Shown: piece by piece, positions 1 through 4,472 of the stretch
Layout of the letters: every line of letters starts with the position of its first letter
How positions within the stretch are numbered: position 1 is the first letter of the stretch
NCBI GenBank assembly: GCA_964001155.1
Contig: CAXFCD010000045.1
Location: forward strand, 1 to 5,703
Length of the DNA stretch: 5,703 nt
DNA from: CAXFCD01 sp964001155
Lineage (GTDB): Bacteria > Fidelibacterota > Marinisomatia > Marinisomatales > UBA1611
Direction of reading: 5' to 3'
Translations under genes and position numbers: made by a program
Notes under the pieces: generated by a model
What the model was told of the DNA's origin: nothing
Seen by the model: only the letters and a program-made list of their open reading frames with translations
Databases searched by the model: none

Positions 1-31
1 AAAATAAAAAACCCCGCAATTGCGAGGTTTT
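1..31 (-). terminator. Rho-independent terminator of the tRNA-Glu transcript
   Basis: Read on the minus strand, a GC-rich stem (AACCTCGCAA pairing with TTGCGGGGTT, one G-T wobble, plus strand 10-29) is followed by a T-rich tract (TTTTTATTTT). It begins only a few bases beyond the tRNA 3' end, so it should end the tRNA transcript. The centre is the self-complementary GCAATTGC, which in RNA would leave a small AAUU-type loop. The A-tract on the other flank means it could also work for plus-strand transcripts. Confidence 0.85.
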
Positions 32-34
32 CTG

Positions 35-106
35 TAGCCCGTAGGAGAATCGAACTCCTGTTGCCAGGATGAAAACCTGGAGTCCTAACCACTAGACGAA
101 CGGGCC
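35..106 (-). tRNA. tRNA-Glu, anticodon TTC
   Basis: The 72-nucleotide minus-strand sequence folds into a complete cloverleaf. The acceptor stem is GGCCCGT with ACGGGCT, the D arm contains AGTGGTTAG, the anticodon stem is CCAGG/CCTGG and the T arm is AGGAG-TTCGATT-CTCCT. The seven-base anticodon loop TTTTCAT places TTC (complement of plus 71-73) in the anticodon, reading GAA/GAG glutamate codons. CCA is not encoded (the bases after discriminator A are C-A-G), so CCA must be added after transcription. The first acceptor pair is a G-U wobble. In many bacteria tRNA-Glu also feeds heme synthesis through glutamyl-tRNA reductase; nothing here shows whether this organism does so. Confidence 0.96.
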
Positions 107-139
107 AAATTGGTGTGATTTCTTTCAGAATCGGCGGGA

Positions 140-169
140 AATTTATTTCATTGAGATTGAGTTCACCAA
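140..169 (-). promoter_or_regulatory. Putative sigma70-type promoter of tRNA-Glu
   Basis: On the minus strand TTGGTG (164-169) and TAAATT (140-145) are separated by 18 bases. The bases after the -10 element are CCCGCCG, a GC-rich discriminator as is typical of stable-RNA promoters under stringent control. The predicted start near position 133 leaves a leader of about 27 bases before the mature tRNA. This rests on consensus matching only; the tRNA could also be transcribed by read-through from the glutaredoxin gene 79 bases upstream. Confidence 0.45.
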
Positions 170-185
170 CCCTTTTTTGGAATGT

Positions 186-506
186 CTAGTTCTCAGAATT
201 CGCGTTATCCAATATATCTAACAATTGCCCATTCTGGTGTAATTCCATTGCAATGTCCGCCCCACCGATGAGTTCACCTTTCACAAATAATTGTGGAATG
301 GTTGGCCAGTTGGAATGTTCACTTAGTTTGACCCGAATCATGGGATCTTCCAACACATTCACATCCTTGAATTCCACACCATAATGATTCAAAATTTGAA
401 CCACTTGGTTTGAAAACCCACAGACTGGCATTTGCTTGGTCCCCTTCATATAAAGAATGATAGAGTTTGATTGAATATCTTTAATAATTTGTTCTTTTAA
501 ATCCAT
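186..506 (-). CDS. grxD: Monothiol CGFS-type glutaredoxin, Grx4 family
   Basis: This is a 106-residue single-domain thioredoxin-fold protein of normal length for bacterial Grx4. The CGFS active site is at residues 29-32, preceded by the KGT strand end (21-23), and the glutathione-binding elements WPTIP (67-71) and GGxD (81-84) are both present. In this family the single active-site cysteine and glutathione hold a [2Fe-2S] cluster, often with a BolA partner, and the protein delivers or stores clusters in the cytoplasm instead of acting mainly as a disulfide reductase. The residue before the active-site Cys is Val; Lys or Gln is more usual from memory. The start is supported by AGGA 9 bases upstream of ATG. 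It lies 19 bases after the zinc-ribbon membrane protein gene, so the two are probably cotranscribed. No bolA gene is visible in the window. Confidence 0.93.
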   Translation of the reverse strand: MDLKEQIIKDIQSNSIILYMKGTKQMPVCGFSNQVVQILNHYGVEFKDVNVLEDPMIRVKLSEHSNWPTIPQLFVKGELIGGADIAMELHQNGQLLDILDNANSEN

Positions 507-525
507 TTTTTAATTTCCTATCCTA

Positions 526-999
526 TTAGCGTTTAGCCATTTTTATTCCTGTATAATCACAGATTTTGCAATGATAATTCTTCACCTCAATGAAATAGAA
601 AAAGCTTGTTAATTTATGATTGAATTCTCTCCTGATCCGATGGAGATTGCCTCCGCATTCCGGACAGTTTTTTAAAACAGAATACCGCACGATCATTCGC
701 TCCCGCCAGCGATTTGCAATGAGAAACAGGGCGAACAAGATCAGCGAAATACCCACGAGATCCGAGACTTCAAATTTATCAACAACGAAAATTGTTCCAT
801 CCCTCAATAGTTTGATGAAATCACCCACTGTGAATAAAATAGTCTTGATGAATACAAAAATGTAATGTTTGATTTCCATCTTTTCCACAAGAAGGAAAAT
901 ACCTAGTGCAATCAGGAACAGAACGGTGATTTCAAAGTTATATTCCTTAAAAAAAGGTTGATGCCGGGGTTTTGCGATTCCTTTGCGTTTTTGAGCCAT
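526..999 (-). CDS. Uncharacterised membrane protein with C-terminal zinc ribbon
   Basis: I do not recognise a named family for this 157-residue protein. A basic N-terminus (KRK at 4-6) precedes a clear hydrophobic helix at about 22-38, a less hydrophobic segment with several charges at about 45-75, and a second clear helix at about 79-96 followed at once by the basic stretch RWRER (97-101). The C-terminal domain has two CxxC knuckles, C112/C115 (CPECGG) and C144/C147 (CKIC), separated by basic and aromatic residues. This is the layout of a treble-clef or zinc-ribbon metal site of the CPxCG...hRxrR...yxCxxC kind. Basic residues at both ends suggest that both termini are cytoplasmic, with two true spans and an amphipathic middle segment. 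No strong Shine-Dalgarno precedes the ATG at 999. It is the first gene of a probable operon with the glutaredoxin. Its function is unknown. Confidence 0.8.
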   Translation of the reverse strand: MAQKRKGIAKPRHQPFFKEYNFEITVLFLIALGIFLLVEKMEIKHYIFVFIKTILFTVGDFIKLLRDGTIFVVDKFEVSDLVGISLILFALFLIANRWRERMIVRYSVLKNCPECGGNLHRIRREFNHKLTSFFYFIEVKNYHCKICDYTGIKMAKR

Positions 1000-1064
1000 C
1001 TGTTTTATTAAAATCTTGGGGCTGAAATTAATTAAATACTAAAACATCACCTATACTTATACAC

Positions 1065-1077
1065 ATCCTATGAGGAT
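1065..1077. repeat. 13-bp palindrome in the divergent intergenic region
   Basis: ATCCT and AGGAT form a perfect 5-bp inverted repeat around a 3-base ATG spacer. It lies about 65 bases upstream of the zinc-ribbon gene start and is a possible operator for that minus-strand operon. I found no convincing -35/-10 pair there for the minus strand, so the regulatory role is speculative. Confidence 0.3.
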
Positions 1078-1153
1078 TGTTTTATTCACATTCCTTTTTT
1101 CATGCGGTGATCAAATGATTAAACTCGCCCCTAAATTTTTCAATCGTTTTTAA
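1070..1153 (+). other. Doubtful 27-codon ORF resembling a lipoprotein signal peptide
   Basis: An ATG at 1070 opens 27 codons ending in TAA at 1151-1153. The predicted peptide begins MRIVLFTFLFSCGDQ: one basic residue, a hydrophobic run and then Cys at residue 12, which looks like a very short lipoprotein signal sequence with a poor lipobox (Phe at -2). No Shine-Dalgarno precedes it, the ATG is the centre of a 13-bp palindrome, and the stop lies inside a second inverted repeat. It may be a micro-lipoprotein, a decayed gene fragment or chance. Chance is the safest reading in AT-rich intergenic DNA. Confidence 0.15.
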
Positions 1154-1163
1154 ACGATTGAAA
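1138..1163. repeat. Inverted repeat immediately upstream of the exoIII promoter
   Basis: TTTCAATCGTTT (1138-1149) and AAACGATTGAAA (1152-1163) are perfect 12-bp complements separated by two bases. Neither strand has a T-run placed to make an intrinsic terminator. The right arm ends at the base before the proposed -35 element, so a dimeric regulator could bind here and affect exoIII transcription. If read as RNA, it would form a tight hairpin. It could equally be a chance AT-rich palindrome. Confidence 0.5.
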
Positions 1164-1192
1164 TTGAGTAATGGAATTATTTGGATTATGCT
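1164..1192 (+). promoter_or_regulatory. Putative sigma70-type promoter for exoIII-amn
   Basis: TTGAGT (1164-1169) and TATGCT (1187-1192) are separated by exactly 17 bases; each matches four of six consensus bases. The predicted start near 1199 gives a leader of about 32 bases that includes the AGGA ribosome site (1220-1223). It is the best promoter candidate in the intergenic region and abuts the inverted repeat at 1138-1163. Consensus matching only. Confidence 0.5.
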
Positions 1193-1230
1193 ACACGACG
1201 CCACCACTCCAATAACAACAGGATAAATTA

Positions 1231-1995
1231 ATGAAACTCATCTCATGGAATGTAAACGGCATTCGTGCTGCAGTGAAAAAAGGATTTTTGGATTATTTAG
1301 ATCATGTACAGCCGGACATCCTCTGCATTCAGGAAACAAAAGCACATGTAGATCAACTTTCATCAGAAATTTTAGAAGACCATGGTTATCATGCCTTTTG
1401 GCATTCCGGTATTCGTAGAGGCTACAGCGGTGTGGCTACATTTTGTAAAGGAGAACCGCTTTATGTCCAAGAAGGACTTGGCATTCAGAAATACGACGAT
1501 GAAGGTCGCGTCCTTTTAACGGAACATGAAAATTTTCTTCTTTATAATATATATTTCCCGAACGGTCAAAAGGACGAAACACGCCTAAAATATAAATTAG
1601 ATTTTTATGATGACCTTCTTCCCATCATAAATGAACAAGTTGAGTCCGGGAATAATGTGATCGTTACGGGTGATTGGAATACAGCTCACTTTCCAATTGA
1701 CTTAGCGCGACCAAAGGAAAATATCAATACCTCGGGATTCATGCCCATTGAACGAGAAAAGTTGGATGAATACGTGGATCATGGATGGGTAGATACATTC
1801 CGGTTATTCCATGATGAAGCTGAACGATATTCATGGTGGACATATCGATTTGGCGCACGAGAAAGAAATGTAGGTTGGCGGATTGATTACTTTTTTGTGA
1901 ATGAGGGGATGGCTGATTTGTGCGTTGATGCTGATATTCATTCTGACATTTTTGGCTCGGACCATTGTCCCGTATCATTAACTTTGGACCTGTGA
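1231..1995 (+). CDS. xth: Exodeoxyribonuclease III / class II AP endonuclease
   Basis: The 254-residue protein cuts the DNA backbone 5' of abasic sites and removes 3'-blocking ends in base excision repair. All catalytic elements of the ExoIII/APE1 family are visible: WNVNG (6-10, Asn7), QETK (34-37, Glu35 for Mg2+), YFPNG (108-112, Tyr108), GDWN (147-150, Asp148 and Asn150), NVGWRIDY (213-220, Asp219) and SDHCPV (243-248, with the Asp244-His245 pair). Length and motif style resemble Bacillus ExoA and human APE1; xthA or exoA would be equivalent symbols. The family's usual GDWNIAH reads GDWNTAH here, a mild change. AGGA lies 7 bases upstream of the ATG, supporting this start. Its stop codon overlaps the start of the AMP nucleosidase gene by four bases, so the two are cotranscribed and probably translationally coupled. 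Confidence 0.96.
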   Translation: MKLISWNVNGIRAAVKKGFLDYLDHVQPDILCIQETKAHVDQLSSEILEDHGYHAFWHSGIRRGYSGVATFCKGEPLYVQEGLGIQKYDDEGRVLLTEHENFLLYNIYFPNGQKDETRLKYKLDFYDDLLPIINEQVESGNNVIVTGDWNTAHFPIDLARPKENINTSGFMPIEREKLDEYVDHGWVDTFRLFHDEAERYSWWTYRFGARERNVGWRIDYFFVNEGMADLCVDADIHSDIFGSDHCPVSLTLDL

Positions 1996-2765
1996 TCAAT
2001 AAAGAAAAAATTACCCGAAACTGGTTAAAGCGGTACACCGGAACCGATCCCGACGCATTTGGAGATTGGATCCTGATTACCAATTTTCAAAACTATGTGG
2101 ACAAATTTGCAGAAAAGTTCAATGTTGATATTTTGGGGCGAGGCGGTGTTATGACATCTGCCACAAATAACGATGGTCTTTCCATTATCAATTATGGCAT
2201 GGGATCTGCGAATGCTGCAACAATCATGGATTTACTTTCAAGTGTTTCACCCAAAGGTGTACTTTTTCTCGGTAAATGTGGTGGACTCAAACGATCTACG
2301 GATTTGGGTCATTTTATTTTACCCATTGCTGCCATTCGCGGGGAAGGAACCAGCGACGATTATTTTCCCAAGGAAGTTCCGGCCATGCCATCCTTTAAAC
2401 TTCATAAACATGTTTCCCAAGTGTTGTTGGAGCATGAAATGGAATATCGAACAGGTGTGATTTATACCACCAATCGAAGGGTATGGGAACACGATGATGA
2501 TTTTAAGGATTATCTCAGAAAAGTAAGAGCCATCGGGATTGATATGGAAACAGCTACTGTTTTTATCACCGGGTTTGCCAATGGAATTGATCGTGGCGCA
2601 TTGTTACTTGTATCAGATACACCTATGACACCGGAAGGTGTAAAAACAGAAGAATCAGATATAGAAGTGACTCGAAAATATGTGGATTTGCACTTGGAAA
2701 TGGGTATTGAAGCCATGACACGGATTGGTGATGAAGGAGAAAAAATTAAACACTTTACTTATTAA
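1992..2765 (+). CDS. amn: AMP nucleosidase, short Bacteroidota-type
   Basis: The enzyme hydrolyses AMP to adenine and ribose 5-phosphate in purine salvage and turnover. From the GTG at 1992 it has 257 residues and consists only of the nucleoside phosphorylase-type catalytic domain, unlike the roughly 480-residue E. coli Amn with its extra N-terminal domain. Visible elements are NYGMGSANAAT (67-77), LFLGKCGGLK (91-100), IRGEGTSDDYFP (115-126), the substrate-binding DMETAT (184-189) and the catalytic-region LVSDTPMTPEG (206-216, Asp209). I prefer GTG, forming a GTGA overlap with the exoIII stop, because the resulting N-terminus (MINKEKITRNWLKRYTG) matches the usual family start. A TTG at 1965 would add nine residues read from the end of exoIII. 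No clear Shine-Dalgarno precedes GTG, consistent with translational coupling. Confidence 0.93.
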   Translation: MINKEKITRNWLKRYTGTDPDAFGDWILITNFQNYVDKFAEKFNVDILGRGGVMTSATNNDGLSIINYGMGSANAATIMDLLSSVSPKGVLFLGKCGGLKRSTDLGHFILPIAAIRGEGTSDDYFPKEVPAMPSFKLHKHVSQVLLEHEMEYRTGVIYTTNRRVWEHDDDFKDYLRKVRAIGIDMETATVFITGFANGIDRGALLLVSDTPMTPEGVKTEESDIEVTRKYVDLHLEMGIEAMTRIGDEGEKIKHFTY

Positions 2766-2777
2766 CGTGTTTAAGTG

Positions 2778-2839
2778 AAAAGTGTTCATGTGTTCTGGTT
2801 TTATATTTAACAATAATACGTGAATACACGGACACTTTT
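2778..2839. terminator. Long inverted repeat between convergent genes, probable bidirectional terminator
   Basis: Arms at 2778-2795 and 2822-2839 pair over 18 positions with one mismatch and two G-T wobbles on the plus strand, around a 26-base AT-rich loop. The outer ends are AAAA and TTTT. The structure lies between the stop of amn (2765) and the stop of hemW (2838-2840), and its right arm reaches into the hemW stop codon. Position and symmetry suggest termination of both transcripts, but there is no long T-run beyond either arm, so it is not a textbook intrinsic terminator. A smaller CGTG-AATA-CACG hairpin (2819-2830) competes with the right arm. Confidence 0.5.
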
Positions 2840-3968
2840 AAATCATCAAATCCACCCCAATTGCATCTCCATAAACCATTCCGGTTGGTGTGAGGGAAAC
2901 TAAATTTTCATTTAGGATAAAACAACCTTCCCATTTTTTCTGAGCCAAATCCAAATTTTGGTTAAACTGTTCCAAATAAAATTCTGGAATTCGTGAGAGA
3001 TCAATTCCCTCTTTTGTCCGAAGCCCAAAACCGATCAATTCATTCAATTTATCTTTTTCATTTAATTTTTCTGTCATGGAGATGGGAGAATTTCCCGATT
3101 CGACTTGTTGCAAATAATGATCTAACGATCGAGAGTTATTCCATCTGCTTTGTCCATCAAATCCATGAGCCGAAGGTCCGAAAGCCAAATAGGGATGAAT
3201 CCGCCAATAATGGAGATTATGTTCACATTTAAAACCCTGTTTGGAAAAATTAGAAATTTCATATGCAGGATACCCTTCGCTTTCTAAAATGTCATGGGTC
3301 TTTAAATACCACTCACCTGTTTGTCCATCATTGGGCATGGTCACTTTTTTATTTTTAACCAATTTGAAAAGATCTGTCCCCTTCTCCAGTGTGAGGGTGT
3401 AAGCGGAAATATGGTTTGGCTCAATGTCCATTATTTGTTTTAAATCCCGTTCCCAAATATCCCATGTTTGTCCGGGAATGGAATAGATCAAATCACAATT
3501 TACATTTTCAAATCCGGTGGACCGAGCATTGTCATAAGTTTCAAAAACCTGGTCAACGGAATGGATGCGAGTGAGAAATTTCAGTAAATCCGGTTCTAAA
3601 GATTGCACACCCAATGATAACCGATTGATACCAAGTTCGCGAAAATCCCGGAGCCGTTCTTTTGGCGCTTCGCCAGGATTGGCTTCAATGGTGAATTCCT
3701 TTATTTTAGATAAATCATATTTTTTCTGGAGCGCAGAAATAATGGTTTCAATGTGTGTTGCGTCTAATAAGGAAGGTGTACCACCACCCATAAAGATGGT
3801 GTCGAAATCCCAATTATTAACATCAACTTTGCATCGTTCGATTTCCAAAGTGATTGCCTTGACAATTCTTGGAATCGCCTCTTCCCGATCCGCAATGGAA
3901 TAAAAATCGCAATACATACATTTCACAGCGCAAAATGGGATGTGGATATAGATGCCGGCAGAATTCAT
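2838..3968 (-). CDS. hemW: HemW, radical SAM heme chaperone (HemN-like)
   Basis: This 376-residue protein has the usual HemW length. The radical SAM cluster motif CxxxCxxC is at C13, C17 and C20 (PFCAVKCMYCDFYS). The residue two after the last Cys is Phe, not the fourth Cys seen in true coproporphyrinogen oxidase HemN, so I call HemW. Other family blocks follow in order: GGGTPS (61-66), TIEANPGE (93-100), RLSLGVQS (116-123), LTRIHS (132-137), CDLIYSIPGQT (158-168), HISAY (186-190), YEISNFS (236-242), the HemW signature HNLHYWR (250-256) and GPSAHG (264-269). HemW binds heme and a [4Fe-4S] cluster and is thought to insert heme into respiratory proteins; older annotation calls it oxygen-independent coproporphyrinogen III oxidase. 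No good Shine-Dalgarno precedes the ATG. It is divergent from the GNAT gene and convergent with amn. Confidence 0.94.
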   Translation of the reverse strand: MNSAGIYIHIPFCAVKCMYCDFYSIADREEAIPRIVKAITLEIERCKVDVNNWDFDTIFMGGGTPSLLDATHIETIISALQKKYDLSKIKEFTIEANPGEAPKERLRDFRELGINRLSLGVQSLEPDLLKFLTRIHSVDQVFETYDNARSTGFENVNCDLIYSIPGQTWDIWERDLKQIMDIEPNHISAYTLTLEKGTDLFKLVKNKKVTMPNDGQTGEWYLKTHDILESEGYPAYEISNFSKQGFKCEHNLHYWRIHPYLAFGPSAHGFDGQSRWNNSRSLDHYLQQVESGNSPISMTEKLNEKDKLNELIGFGLRTKEGIDLSRIPEFYLEQFNQNLDLAQKKWEGCFILNENLVSLTPTGMVYGDAIGVDLMI

Positions 3969-3981
3969 TGCTCAATTTAAG

Positions 3982-4010
3982 AAAATATCACAATCATCTT
4001 TTTCCGTGAA
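3982..4010 (-). promoter_or_regulatory. Putative promoter of hemW with extended -10
   Basis: On the minus strand TTCACG (complement of 4005-4010) is followed after 17 bases by TATTTT (complement of 3982-3987), with TGA directly before it giving a TGn extended -10. Each hexamer matches four of six consensus bases. Predicted initiation would leave only about 7 bases before the hemW ATG, so the mRNA would be almost leaderless. That fits the absent Shine-Dalgarno but also makes the assignment uncertain. Confidence 0.35.
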
Positions 4011-4040
4011 CCCTCCAAAAGAATAAGCGAAATTTGACAG

Positions 4041-4463
4041 ATGGATATTGAGGTAAAAGTAGTTGAAACTGATGATGAGTTTCAAATCTGCCTTTCCATA
4101 AGAAGGCAGGTTTTTATTATCGGACAAAACGTGTCCGCCAAGATTGAAATGGATGATAATCGTATAGTAGCCACCCATGTAATTGCTACATTTGATCGAA
4201 AGCCTGTGGGAACTGCTCGGTGGCAAAAAAAACCTCATGGAATCAAATTAGAACGTTTTGCTGTTTTGGAAGAATATCGAAACTTTGGCGTCGGAAAGGC
4301 ATTGGTACAATTCGTTTTAGGTGCATTAAAGAATGAAAATTGTATTTACCTTCATGCTCAGGAATCGGTCATCAGCTTTTATGAAAAACTGGGATTTGAG
4401 ATCCAAGGAGACCTTTTTTATGAAGCAGATATTCCACACCAAAAAATGATTTATCGAGGCTAA
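4041..4463 (+). CDS. GNAT family N-acetyltransferase, YjcF/ElaA-like
   Basis: The 140-residue protein is a complete single GNAT domain that should move an acetyl group from acetyl-CoA to an amine; the substrate is unknown. The acetyl-CoA pyrophosphate loop is at 80-86 (RNFGVGK), preceded by LERFAVL (70-76). The C-terminal family blocks HAQ (105-107), FYEKLGF (113-119) and the YEADIPH end (127-133) place it near YjcF and ElaA. The N-terminal block usually written VFVxEQ...ExDxxD...H is altered: Gly28 stands where Glu is expected, and Arg41 stands at the second acidic position, while Glu36, Asp38 and His46 are kept. This could change substrate choice. No clear Shine-Dalgarno is visible. The ABC exporter gene starts 9 bases after its stop, so the two probably form an operon, although a functional link is not implied. 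Confidence 0.88.
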   Translation: MDIEVKVVETDDEFQICLSIRRQVFIIGQNVSAKIEMDDNRIVATHVIATFDRKPVGTARWQKKPHGIKLERFAVLEEYRNFGVGKALVQFVLGALKNENCIYLHAQESVISFYEKLGFEIQGDLFYEADIPHQKMIYRG

Positions 4464-4472
4464 TTTTACATA

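Noticed and set aside
1..185. tRNA-Glu as an integration site for a mobile element
   Set aside because: No integrase, direct repeat of the tRNA 3' end or change of composition is visible; the DNA beyond the tRNA 3' end is only a terminator before the window edge.
620..865. Plus-strand ORF of 81 codons inside the zinc-ribbon gene
   Set aside because: Antisense to a gene with clear membrane and zinc-ribbon features; its peptide has low complexity and no recognisable motif.
1000..1064. A clear promoter for the zinc-ribbon/glutaredoxin operon
   Set aside because: TATAAG and TATTTA occur on the minus strand, but none has an acceptable -35 partner at 16-18 bases.
1138..1163. The inverted repeat as an intrinsic terminator
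   Set aside because: The stem is AT-rich and is not followed by a T-run on either strand; its position next to a promoter favours a regulatory site.
1739..2083. Minus-strand ORF of 114 codons across the exoIII-amn junction
   Set aside because: Antisense shadow of two well-supported enzymes; no domain or ribosome site.
2173..2460. Plus-strand ORF of 95 codons in a second frame within amn
   Set aside because: Overlaps the conserved core of AMP nucleosidase in another frame; no independent support.
2510..2716. Minus-strand ORF of 68 codons within amn
   Set aside because: Antisense to the conserved DMETAT and LVSDTP region; no motif.
2993..3903. Plus-strand ORFs at 2993-3232 and 3565-3903 within hemW
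   Set aside because: Antisense to hemW, whose conserved blocks cover the whole length; the peptides show no family features.
3972..4238. Minus-strand ORF of 88 codons ending just before hemW
   Set aside because: Antisense to the 5' half of the GNAT gene, which has clear family motifs. It would fill the hemW promoter region but has no recognisable protein character.
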